Below, piece after piece: positions 6,699-13,692 of a stretch of DNA of 16,806 nucleotides. A program made the position numbers and the translations under genes. Every line of letters starts with the position of its first letter. Within the stretch, counting starts at the first letter, position 1. Below the pieces are notes generated by a model. That model searched no databases. It worked only from the letters and a program-made list of their open reading frames with translations, and was not told where the DNA came from. This DNA is from Candidatus Zipacnadia bacterium. Lineage in GTDB: Bacteria > Armatimonadota > UBA5377 > JALGUK01. The stretch is taken from the NCBI GenBank assembly GCA_029820875.1, contig JALGUK010000035.1, forward strand, positions 1-16,806, read 5' to 3'.

Positions 6699-8141
6699 TT
6701 ACGGGCTTTCGGCGGGGGACGTAGCCCTCGGGACAGTTGCACCGCTGCGACTCCCCGAGCGCCCCGCCTTGGGGGACTCAAGACGCGGGGCCGTCAAGTG
6801 GAGCTCATCACCGTGAGCCTCCATCACCACCCCGTTTTCATCGATTCGCTTGATGGTCACCCCTCCGGCCAGAACATCGCCGGGACGCACCGTGTACGCT
6901 TGGTCCCCCTCGCGCACCACTGCAACGGGACCATTATCACCTTGAAGAATGCACACAATCTGCGGATACTGTTCCCCGCTGCCCGGCGCCTGCAGTGTAA
7001 TACCCCGCAGCGGCTCGCCAATCCGCACCACCTGTGTGCTCGGCTGCCCCCGCAGCAACGGTTGGCTCTCGATCGTCACGTAACCGGTCCCGATACTGCT
7101 CAGCTTGACTCCAGGAGCCAGTTGCGCGCCTTCCTTAAATGTAAAGCGCATCCCACTGCTGTCAATCACAGCAACTCCCCGGCCTCTGGCACGTATCGTC
7201 CCTGCGAGGTGTGGCCAGGTGGCACCTTCTCCAAGACTCGCACGCACCGTTTCCCCCTTTAGGGGCCGACCCGGTGCCGTGGCACGTGGAAGGGGCACCG
7301 GCCAAGCCGGCGCAGGCGCTTCCTCACCCCCCGCCGGCTCTTCGAGCAACGGAAATACCTCCGATGGCGGCTCCGGCCGCTGCGGCGATGGAAATCCTGA
7401 AGGTTCGCCTCCAAGCTCGGACGAGGCTGCTGGCTCTTTCGTCGTAGGTAGGGCGGCGCGGAACGGCTGCGACTGCGAGGGGGTCTGTTGCGTGTTAGGC
7501 TTAATCACAGAGGGACTTGGAACGGATGATATATCGCCCGGGGGATTGTAGACCAGCACCTGTATCTCAGCCTTGCACTCAAGCGGTGCATTCGGTTCGG
7601 GCGGGCTTGTGACCTCCAGCCCGGTGACAGTGACATGCTGCTTCATCTGCTCGATGCGGCGCAGCAACTGCACGAGAGCGTCGTAAGCGGCCTCCACTGT
7701 GACAGTGACCGGCACTTTCATGAGGCTGGGCTTCTCCGACTTGCCTGCTCCTGTCGAACCGCCGGCTGCTTTCCCTTGCTTCGCTTCATTGCCCTGCTTG
7801 TTCTTACCTGCCAACTGTACTGGAGTCGCGTTCCCGATCCGGACCGCCGTGATGACCGCCCCTGCGAGCTTTGCAATCGCCTCCAGGTCGGTGGGGAAGC
7901 TCGAGAGTGTCGAGAACGTGTAAAGGTGCCCAGCAACCACATCCATGGGGTCGCGGTCGGCGTACAGTTTGGCTTCTTCTATGAGTCTTTTGGCCTCTTC
8001 GATCTGTTTCTGCCGGCTGGCCACGTTGTGATACCACGGGTTCAGGGCCACCCCCCAGACACCGGCCACAAGCAGAAGACAAAGAGCGATCGCCGCCAGT
8101 ATCAGCTCGCTGGCTTTCACATTGGCCAAACGCTCCCGCAC
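6699..8141 (-). CDS. PilO/GspM-like protein fused to two PilP/GspC-HR-like domains
   Basis: The order of parts is: a short cytoplasmic N-terminus, one membrane helix (about 12-33, ELILAAIALCLLLVAGVW), a coiled coil (RQKQIEEAKRLIEEAK), a PilO-like ferredoxin fold region (to about 200) with AAYDALVQLLRRIEQM, a proline/serine-rich linker of about 90 residues, and two similar beta domains. The beta domains run about 311-359 (LAGTIRARG...VAVID...GV.LSSIGTGYVTIES) and about 394-451 (IVCILQGDNGPVAVV...GGVTIKRIDENGV). Both resemble the homology region of PilP and GspC, which contacts the secretin. In the family PilO partners PilN at the inner membrane and PilP links to the outer-membrane pore. Here both roles would sit on one chain. 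The GTG at 8141 follows GAGGTGGGG with a 6-base gap; a GTG at 8153, overlapping the preceding gene, is possible. The C-terminal tail is Ser/Arg rich. Confidence 0.8.
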   Translation of the reverse strand: MRERLANVKASELILAAIALCLLLVAGVWGVALNPWYHNVASRQKQIEEAKRLIEEAKLYADRDPMDVVAGHLYTFSTLSSFPTDLEAIAKLAGAVITAVRIGNATPVQLAGKNKQGNEAKQGKAAGGSTGAGKSEKPSLMKVPVTVTVEAAYDALVQLLRRIEQMKQHVTVTGLEVTSPPEPNAPLECKAEIQVLVYNPPGDISSVPSPSVIKPNTQQTPSQSQPFRAALPTTKEPAASSELGGEPSGFPSPQRPEPPSEVFPLLEEPAGGEEAPAPAWPVPLPRATAPGRPLKGETVRASLGEGATWPHLAGTIRARGRGVAVIDSSGMRFTFKEGAQLAPGVKLSSIGTGYVTIESQPLLRGQPSTQVVRIGEPLRGITLQAPGSGEQYPQIVCILQGDNGPVAVVREGDQAYTVRPGDVLAGGVTIKRIDENGVVMEAHGDELHLTAPRLESPKAGRSGSRSGATVPRATSPAESP

Positions 8142-8154
8142 GATTGTCCCCACC

Positions 8155-9789
8155 TCATAGCTCGCAGCTTAGCTTGAACTTCACTGCCTGGCCTTGAGCG
8201 GAGTCTCGTTCTACCGATGCTACCACCGCCCGGCTGAATGCGCCGTCCGCCACAAGTCGCCGGGCAAATTCACTGACACCGTTTTGCGTGCTTGCAGTTC
8301 CTTCAATAGAGACCTTCTTAGCCCCCTCAACGGCCATTCGACTGAGATAGACGCCCCGGGGGAGCGCTGCCACAGTTGCCTCGAGCTTTTTCGACCATCG
8401 TTGGGAAGCTCGCAGGTTGTCAGCCTGCTGGACGGCGTTCTGTGCATCATCCACCGCCTTCTTGAGGCGGTCTAATTCCTCTTTACCTCCGGGGAACTTG
8501 CTTTCCTCCGCCTTTAGCTCCCGTTGCACCTTCGCCAGTTCCCGCTGAGTACTAAGCAGCCTCAATCCGCCGACGAACGTCATCCCAACAAGTGCGATAA
8601 CGGTCAGCCCAATCAATCCCAGTGAAGTCCAGATAGCCGCCCGAGGCGGCGCCCGGCGCTCGACACGCGGTAGCAGGTCAGCCATGAACCGACTGCTATG
8701 TTCTCCGACAAAGCTCAACGCTGCTCCCAGGGCTGCCGCAAAAGCACCCGGGTCCTGTGTCATGGGAGCTATCTCCGGTGCTGACGGAGCCGGGATATGG
8801 AGCATGTTCAGCGGCTCGGCCACCTGGACCGGCAGTGGCAGTTGGGCCTGGAGTGCTTGCTGCGCACGTTCGGCCAGCGCGGAATCAGCCAGCACAACCA
8901 CTGTCCCGAGCACACCAAACCCGGAAAAGCGCCGCTCGAAGAATGCGAGAGACCTTTGCGCCTCGGCTACGACCTCCTGTAATCGCCTCCCCTGCACGTC
9001 CACACTCCCCTCGCCCTCCTCATCTTCGAGCTCTATACCCGCCTCCGCCAACGATTTCCAGGAGTCGCCGACCGCCAGGAAGTCGTCCTCGAGCGCTTCG
9101 GCATCGCTGTCGGCGGCTGCAGACACAAAACCGTGGGAGAACAGCAGTTTCGGACCCGCCACAATCGCCATTTCCGTCAATGAGGGCGTCAAACGCACAA
9201 CCAATTTCGGCGACTCGTCCCGGTCGGCAACAGTTGCCTGCACGGCACGCAAACTCGCCAGCATCGCAGCTTCCAGGGTGCTTGGCAATGCCCCCGCGCG
9301 CGTCAATGCTGTCTGGTATGCTTGAACCATCTGCCGCTGAATTGCAGCTACCAGCACCCGCGTGTTTATGACATCTTCATGCTCGAACTCCTCCACCACC
9401 TGGTAGCCAATGGCGGCCTCATTGGCCCCGAAAAGGCCAAAGTCCTCTATCTCCGACAGAACCGACATATACAGCGCACGCGTGCCCGTCACAGGCAATT
9501 CCAGGATGCGAACAATCACCTCCTCCCCATCGACGGCCAAGCCCACGGGTGCCCCGAGAAGCTCGTTGGAGCTCAGAAGGTGATTAATTACCCTGGAGAC
9601 GGCCGGTACATCAACCAATGACCCTTGTCGAACCGCTCCAGACGGTGTAGCCTCCGCCGCAGCCACCAGCGGAACGATGCCCTCGGGTGTTTCGGTGAGA
9701 GCCACCAGACGTATCCACTCGTCGGAGATGCTCACGCCTACATGTCGCCCGCTCGCTCTGTGTGGGATGACCAGCTTTAACGCCCCCAT
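8155..9789 (-). CDS. PilM-PilN fusion (GspL-like) inner-membrane assembly protein
   Basis: Residues about 15-360 have the PilM actin-like fold: VGVSISDEWIRLVAL near the start, then VILRI-type strands, EDFGLFGANEAAIGYQVVEE, and RVLVAAIQRQMVQAYQTALTRAG. A PilN-type junction MADLLPRVERR (369-379) follows, then a membrane helix (about 385-411), a coiled coil (about 414-460) and a PilN periplasmic domain with LPRGVYLSRMAVEGAKKVSIEG. In Pil systems the N-terminal INLLP peptide of PilN docks into PilM; here ADLLP is covalently attached. GspL of type II secretion has the same overall plan. The nucleotide-site segments look degraded: VSIS instead of DIGS, and VRLTPSLTE where PilM usually has a DIGA-like loop with a later GG. 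I chose the ATG at 9789 over the TTG at 9819; neither has a strong ribosome site. It overlaps or abuts the PilO-like gene. Confidence 0.85.
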   Translation of the reverse strand: MGALKLVIPHRASGRHVGVSISDEWIRLVALTETPEGIVPLVAAAEATPSGAVRQGSLVDVPAVSRVINHLLSSNELLGAPVGLAVDGEEVIVRILELPVTGTRALYMSVLSEIEDFGLFGANEAAIGYQVVEEFEHEDVINTRVLVAAIQRQMVQAYQTALTRAGALPSTLEAAMLASLRAVQATVADRDESPKLVVRLTPSLTEMAIVAGPKLLFSHGFVSAAADSDAEALEDDFLAVGDSWKSLAEAGIELEDEEGEGSVDVQGRRLQEVVAEAQRSLAFFERRFSGFGVLGTVVVLADSALAERAQQALQAQLPLPVQVAEPLNMLHIPAPSAPEIAPMTQDPGAFAAALGAALSFVGEHSSRFMADLLPRVERRAPPRAAIWTSLGLIGLTVIALVGMTFVGGLRLLSTQRELAKVQRELKAEESKFPGGKEELDRLKKAVDDAQNAVQQADNLRASQRWSKKLEATVAALPRGVYLSRMAVEGAKKVSIEGTASTQNGVSEFARRLVADGAFSRAVVASVERDSAQGQAVKFKLSCEL

Positions 9790-9846
9790 AACCGCTGCAC
9801 GGCCCCGTCGGACGTGCAACGCATCACTCGTAAAACTGTCGCACTT

Positions 9847-10305
9847 CTACGGGCTTGCAAGAACCTCCCGGTCGGTCCAGGAGGCGATGGTAATCTCATG
9901 ACGCGTCTGAAAACGACGCACCTTGGCCCTCACGCGCGTCCTGATGCCCCGACATTCCCCTAACGAGGAAACATCCGCAAATGACGGCCCTATCCGACGC
10001 AGCTCGATAGTGTAGGACGCGGCGGGATCGTCTGAGAATTTCACCGCCTTTTTCGGCGGCTTCCAGGTCGCCCAGTGCCTTTGCAGGCCTGCCAGCGCAT
10101 ACTCAATCCCCGCGTCGGCGGCCCACATTGATTGCGTGAAGCCCAGTTGATTCTCAGCAATCCTGACGTCCGTCGTCGCCAGCTCCATAAAGCCAATCAC
10201 GAGCGCGAAAGCCAATGCCAATGTGATTATCGCAACCAGCAGAGCGATACCGGTTTGCCGTGCGCAAATGGCCTTGGCCCTCAAGCGGCTTTTTTCAGCG
10301 TACAT
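9847..10305 (-). CDS. PilX/GspK-like minor pilin with PilX-type N-terminus
   Basis: A prepilin-like hydrophobic segment starts after Arg-Gln-Thr-Gly (GIALLVAIITLALAFALVI). It is followed by the PilX_N-type pattern ELATTDVRIAENQ...AADAGIEYALAGL. The +5 Glu is missing, as is common in GspK and PilX proteins. The remaining 80 residues form a small beta-rich domain ending RVRAKVRRFQTRHEITIASW. At 152 residues it is far shorter than GspK (about 300) and close to PilX. In the families these proteins cap or prime the (pseudo)pilus tip. GAGGAG lies 7 bases before the ATG. It lies 30 bp after the GspJ-like gene and 57 bp before the PilM-PilN gene, the expected K position of a gsp-type operon. Confidence 0.75.
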   Translation of the reverse strand: MYAEKSRLRAKAICARQTGIALLVAIITLALAFALVIGFMELATTDVRIAENQLGFTQSMWAADAGIEYALAGLQRHWATWKPPKKAVKFSDDPAASYTIELRRIGPSFADVSSLGECRGIRTRVRAKVRRFQTRHEITIASWTDREVLASP

Positions 10306-10335
10306 CTTGTTTCTCCTCGAAAACCGTGCCCGGGA

Positions 10336-11079
10336 CTAAAGACTCAACCCGGGTACTGCGCGCTCGATGGGCTTCTCCTCGTAGCGAATCGATGCGTGGC
10401 GCAACTGCGACAGGCGTCGGCAAAACAGCCGTCCGCCGCCAAGCGTACCGTCGGGCAGTGTCCATTCGATGTGGCCTTGAATGTCGGCATAGTTTCCCGC
10501 GTAGATATACCCTCTTACACGGTTGTTAGTGTCGATGTCGCAGGCATTCGGAGACAGCATCACCCCCACAAGCGTCGCACGGTCATCCATGTCCGTCCAT
10601 CGCGATGAGTACAAGATGGTCTCGGCCTCCGCCCTCACATCGTCGGCCAGTTCCACCCAGTTTCCGCCGATGACCGTCACGTTGTCCGCAAGTACCGTTG
10701 CGTCGTCCACATCCACGCGATTGGTGGCGACCAACGTGCCCGGGCCGCTGATCGCCGTAGGAGGGTTCTTGGTGTTGTCCTCACCTCGCATCCAGAAGTT
10801 GCCGTGCACCAGGAGTGTAGCGGGTGTAAGGTCCACGAAAGCACTCCCGAAGGCGTAAATCAGCGAGTCGCCGGTCCCTTGGATGCTTCCGCGGCAGACA
10901 ATGCTGTCATCGGCCACGACCGTCACGTGGTTTTGAAGGTTTGTATTGTCATCAATGAAGACGTTGCTGTGGTGTCCGCCCGCTGCAACCTCACCAGGCC
11001 CATGCAGGATTGTTCCCCCGCGCAACCACGCATCCCCCTTGACAAGCAGCGGGCCGCTCGTCAGGTCCACAAGTCGCAT
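10336..11079 (-). CDS. C-terminal part of the giant GspJ/PilW-like protein, beta-helix-like repeats (separated by frameshift)
   Basis: This frame continues the protein begun at 12660. Its units LLVKGDAWLRG (near 11049) and LLVHGNFWMRG (near 10815) match the upstream units VLVLGNVRIHR (11424) and ALVVKGDIALRG (11261). Between units run short hydrophobic strands with D/G turns, such as VFIDDNTNLQNHVTVVADDSI and VDVDDATVLADNVTVIGG, as in right-handed beta-helix or bactofilin-like repeats. The ATG at 11079 has no convincing ribosome site, so this is unlikely to be a separate gene. The C-terminal 60 residues (RGYIYAGNYADIQGHIEW...) end in a basic region. The piece between 11079 and about 11267 is encoded in another frame (11061-11267). 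A single lost base between about 11075 and 11063 would restore continuity. Confidence 0.7.
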   Translation of the reverse strand: MRLVDLTSGPLLVKGDAWLRGGTILHGPGEVAAGGHHSNVFIDDNTNLQNHVTVVADDSIVCRGSIQGTGDSLIYAFGSAFVDLTPATLLVHGNFWMRGEDNTKNPPTAISGPGTLVATNRVDVDDATVLADNVTVIGGNWVELADDVRAEAETILYSSRWTDMDDRATLVGVMLSPNACDIDTNNRVRGYIYAGNYADIQGHIEWTLPDGTLGGGRLFCRRLSQLRHASIRYEEKPIERAVPGLSL

Positions 11080-11424
11080 TTGATAGTGTCGGATGAAAGA
11101 ACGGATACACTCTTGCTCAGACAGGTGAAGCCCGCAATTGTCACGTTTCCTCCGACCGCGCTCTCCGCCTGGAGGCTCCCGTCCCGCCTCGCCACAAGAA
11201 ACCCTTCACCCGTGACGACAGCAGCGCCGCGAAGCGCTATATCGCCCTTGACCACCAGAGCACGCACCCACTGCCGCGCACTCGATCGAGCCCCCTGCAG
11301 CGATGGCGATGTCGCCGTTGAGGGTCACATCCTCATCAATCCTGATGTCGCCTGTAGCCACAAGCTTCCCGGGGCCGCGAAGCACCGCGTTCCTGTGTAT
11401 GCGGACGTTCCCGAGGACCAGAAC
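10630..11424 (-). repeat. Four degenerate beta-helix-like coding repeats of 55-78 residues
   Basis: Units begin near 11424, 11261, 11049 and 10815, with a spacing of about 160-235 bp. Each opens with a strand of the type L-V-x-G-[DN]-x-x-x-R, followed by a turn G-x-G-x-[LV]-V-A. Then come short strands in steps of about 10 residues, and in the first three units a closing I-x-C (SIEC, TIKC, SIVC). The similarity is at protein level only. The repeats span the frameshifted segment, which is how the true frame of that segment can be recognised. Confidence 0.6.
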
Positions 11425-12660
11425 GGGGCGCTGGGGGAAGATGAACGTGCCCTGGATGTCGAGGTTTCCCCTGTAGACGTCTCGACCTCGCCTCTGCGCC
11501 AGTCGCAGAAGCGACTGGTACAACCACGTGTCGCTGTAGGTGCCGCCTGCACGGATTTCCAGGTCCCACCGAGGGGCCGCGTCAGCGGCGGCCAAAAGGG
11601 CATCGTAATCCACAGGGTCGGGCGCCCCGTTGTTCAGGGTGTACTTGTACTGGTTGCCCGCCCGAACTTCCAACTCCCAGCGGCTGGTCCCGGCTGCGTC
11701 ACTGAGCAGTTTCTTGTAGTGAGCTGTATCGCCGTACTTGCCTCCGCCCCTAATCTGCAGGTTCCACCAAGGCCGCTGAGCCGCCTGTGCCAACAGGTTG
11801 TCGTAGTAGCTGGTATCAAGCCGGGGGAGCTTGGGAAGCTGCTGCCACAGCCGTCCGACCTGGTATGCGCCATCTCCAGACACATCGCCGGTCGCATAGA
11901 CACGACCATCGGTGACCTTGCTGTCCCGGGGGATTCTGACATCTCCATCATCTCCCCCGACGAACACGTCTCCGGAGATGTTGGTCTTGTTCTCCAGCAC
12001 GACCCTCGGCGTGTCCGTGCTGAGAACTGCAAAAGCCGGTGTGGTATCGGAGCGGCACATGACGCGACTCGAGTACCGGATTTCCCCCCCGGGGCTGTTG
12101 CGGCTTTGTATCCCCACGGTCACCTCGACGGACCGGACCTTCGTTGGCTCCGACGTCGGGGTGACTCCGTCGTCCTCATAGCCCACGAATTGCAGTGTGG
12201 TCAACGGGCCAGCCACCAATGCCCGCTGTACCTTGCCTGTCTCGGGGTCCGTCTCCGAAAGTTCGGCCCACTTCTGCCCGTCCCGTGTCACGGTCCTGTA
12301 CGTAGTGCGAATGGTTTTCGCCACCGGTTCCTGCGCCGGCGGCGCTCCGGTTTCGAAGGTCCATTCGTCCACGTCGAACGTAATCTCGTCGCCGGGATGC
12401 CCGGGCGTACCGCTGATGTGGGCAATCGCAACAGCCCGCCGGAGGCCGTCCGTGATAGTGGTCATCGCGGTCCGGGCGTTCTGGAGAGCGTCGAGGGTAG
12501 CCTGCGACTGCCGCCAGCCCTTCTCCGCCGTGATGAGGAACGGCATAGCGATTCCGAGGACGATGGCCAGAATGGTAATCGAAAGCAGCAGCTCCAGCAG
12601 TGCGAAGCCGGCGTTTTTGTGCAATGGACCGGTTTGATGTTGCAACCTGTAGGTCACCAT
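11206..12660 (-). CDS. Giant GspJ/PilW-like pseudopilin, N-terminal part (frameshifted at about 11268)
   Basis: The prepilin leader and helix are clear: HKNAG|FALLELLLSITILAIVLG, with Glu at +5. PilW/GspJ features follow to about residue 205 (LDALQNARTAMTTITDGLRRAV, TLQFVGYEDDG, SVEVTV, YSSRVMCR). Then comes a passenger not seen in ordinary GspJ (about 200 residues): a beta-rich piece (220-270), repeats of the form YxxLLxxAAxxxRWxLEIRAGG (284-404) and beta-helix-like units. The ATG at 12660 overlaps the previous gene in ATGGTGA. The frame stops at 11206, but from about 11268 the repeat pattern continues in the next frame. Removing one G of the GGG at 11267-11269 joins IECAAV to VRALVVKGD. Together with a second shift near 11070 the whole locus 10336-12660 is exactly 775 codons. 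Family: tip or minor pseudopilin; exported and probably displayed on the pseudopilus. Confidence 0.75.
   Translation of the reverse strand: MVTYRLQHQTGPLHKNAGFALLELLLSITILAIVLGIAMPFLITAEKGWRQSQATLDALQNARTAMTTITDGLRRAVAIAHISGTPGHPGDEITFDVDEWTFETGAPPAQEPVAKTIRTTYRTVTRDGQKWAELSETDPETGKVQRALVAGPLTTLQFVGYEDDGVTPTSEPTKVRSVEVTVGIQSRNSPGGEIRYSSRVMCRSDTTPAFAVLSTDTPRVVLENKTNISGDVFVGGDDGDVRIPRDSKVTDGRVYATGDVSGDGAYQVGRLWQQLPKLPRLDTSYYDNLLAQAAQRPWWNLQIRGGGKYGDTAHYKKLLSDAAGTSRWELEVRAGNQYKYTLNNGAPDPVDYDALLAAADAAPRWDLEIRAGGTYSDTWLYQSLLRLAQRRGRDVYRGNLDIQGTFIFPQRPVLVLGNVRIHRNAVLRGPGKLVATGDIRIDEDVTLNGDIAIAAGGSIECAAVGACSGGQGRYSASRRCCRHG
11449..11811 (-). repeat. Three to four tandem coding repeats in the GspJ-like passenger
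   Basis: Residues 284-312, 313-349, 350-378 and, more weakly, 379-404 align as Y-x-x-L-L-x-x-A-A-x-x-x-R-W-x-L-E-I-R-A-G-G-x-Y-x-D-T. The first copy has YYDNLLAQAA...WNLQIRGGGKYGDT, the second HYKKLLSDAA...WELEVRAGNQY, the third DYDALLAAAD...WDLEIRAGGTYSDT. The fourth keeps YQSLLRLAQ and LDIQGT. The unit is about 29 residues (87 bp), with an 8-residue insertion in the second. DNA identity is low, so the duplication is old. Confidence 0.65.
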
Positions 12661-13118
12661 CGTCGCCGCGCCACCTGCGTCACCAGCTTGATTTGCCGCT
12701 CTTCGGGGTCCACCTGGCCGTCATTGTCCGCGTCATACCAGGTCGCGACCCACAAGCGGCGCAAAACACCGGGCTGGACGTCTGTAACCCGCACGTTGTA
12801 CCGATACCGCGGATAACCGCGGTCTCCGAAGTCGCCAGCCGCCTGCCCGCCGTCCACTAAGCCGCCGACGCTCAACGGTGCTTGAAAGTCGGCGTTGAAT
12901 GCGATACGCAACTCCTCCGTTTTGCACTGGGCCAGAAGGGTCGCGGTCGTCAATTGCTCGGCCCTTGCCTGTGCGATGCTCTGCGCGGGCAGCATGGACA
13001 TTATCGGCAGCAGCCCGATTGTAATCACAGCCATCGCAACAACAACCTCCACCAGCGATACACCATCGCGCTCCACTGGTGGACATCCGCTGCATCTAAC
13101 CTGTCGGAACTTTATCAA
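12654..13118 (-). CDS. PilV/GspI-like minor pseudopilin with an EF-hand calcium loop
   Basis: The prepilin signature is ERDG|VSLVEVVVAMAVITIGLLPIM, with Glu at +5 after the glycine. A typical PilV/GspI helix follows (AQARAEQLTTATLLAQCKTEELR) and then a small beta domain. The C-terminal hairpin RLWVATW...RQIKLVTQVA is that of PilV/GspI, but a perfect 12-residue EF-hand loop, DADNDGQVDPEE, sits at its turn. The TTG at 13118 overlaps the upstream gene by 23 bp and has GAGG 9 bases before it. A GTG at 13076 would leave a five-residue leader and cannot be excluded. It lies in the I position of a gsp-like order. Family role: assembly of the pseudopilus tip complex; exported through prepilin peptidase processing. 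Confidence 0.8.
   Translation of the reverse strand: MIKFRQVRCSGCPPVERDGVSLVEVVVAMAVITIGLLPIMSMLPAQSIAQARAEQLTTATLLAQCKTEELRIAFNADFQAPLSVGGLVDGGQAAGDFGDRGYPRYRYNVRVTDVQPGVLRRLWVATWYDADNDGQVDPEERQIKLVTQVARRRW
12699..12734 (-). other. EF-hand calcium-binding loop (coding motif)
   Basis: The 12 codons encode D-A-D-N-D-G-Q-V-D-P-E-E. Positions 1, 3, 5 and 9 are Asp, 6 is Gly, 8 is hydrophobic and 12 is Glu, the full canonical EF-hand pattern. It lies between the last two predicted beta strands of the PilV/GspI-like protein. Calcium-binding loops of other types are known in GspG, GspK and PilY1. Confidence 0.7.
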
Positions 13119-13680
13119 CCTTTTGCACCTCTACCGACCCCGACGCCTGCCGAACGATGACGACAAAGATGTCCTTCGGGCCGCGGACTACAATCTGCAC
13201 GTCGCCTGCGACAGGCGTTCCATCAGATGTAATGCCTTGGGCCACACCCAACGGATTGAATCGAACCTCCTCACAGGCTCGGATGCCCCAACACTCCACA
13301 TGTCCCTCGCCCGTGGGGTCAAACTTCACAGGCGGCCCCACCTTCTCGTCGTTATGAAGCCGCACCATCACATACCCTGTGTAGCGCTCGGCGTCTGCAG
13401 GCTCAAGTCGGACCCCGATACCGAGGCGATTCACGTCCTCGGGATTCCGGTAACAGTCGTGAATGGCCACAAGCCGGGCGCGGCGCAAGTCTCCAGCCAG
13501 TCTGTGCGCTGCACTCGACGCCGCAATATCATGGGCATAGCCCGCACGAATCCGCGGCAGAGCCATCGTTACCGCAATGCCTAAAATCGCCACCACAAGC
13601 AGGATTTCGATCAACGTGAACCCGCCACGGCGAATCCGTGGGCAGCCATACCATCCATAAGCCATCCCCGAGCGCTCCAC
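13096..13680 (-). CDS. gspH: GspH/FimT-family pseudopilin
   Basis: The 194-residue product has a type III-like prepilin motif IRRGG|FTLIEILLVVAILGIAVTMALP, with Glu at +5. The GspH/FimT pattern AAHRLAGDLRRARLVAIHDC follows, then a beta-rich body with FDPTGEGHV, VRFNPLGVAQG and a final pair of strands. GspH-type proteins are minor pseudopilins at the tip. No separate major pseudopilin (GspG/PilA) is encoded nearby, so this could also fill that place. The GTG at 13680 has AAGGA 6 bases upstream; an ATG at 13665 is the alternative. It starts 12 bp after the platform gene and overlaps the next pseudopilin gene. Confidence 0.85.
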   Translation of the reverse strand: MERSGMAYGWYGCPRIRRGGFTLIEILLVVAILGIAVTMALPRIRAGYAHDIAASSAAHRLAGDLRRARLVAIHDCYRNPEDVNRLGIGVRLEPADAERYTGYVMVRLHNDEKVGPPVKFDPTGEGHVECWGIRACEEVRFNPLGVAQGITSDGTPVAGDVQIVVRGPKDIFVVIVRQASGSVEVQKVDKVPTG

Positions 13681-13692
13681 CCTATGTCCTTG

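Noticed and set aside
8684..9325. Long + strand open frames opposite the PilM-PilN gene and other - strand genes
   Set aside because: They are low-complexity Ser/Ala/Pro/Arg-rich shadows of well-recognised - strand genes.
11061..11267. A separate 68-codon gene inside the GspJ-like locus
   Set aside because: Its product continues the beta-helix repeats of the flanking frames, so it is the middle of one frameshifted gene and not a gene of its own.
10804..12816. A 670-codon open frame on the + strand opposite the GspJ-like gene
   Set aside because: It is a high-GC antisense shadow. It mirrors the repeats of the - strand gene, has no recognisable domain, and the - strand has a clear prepilin start and operon position.
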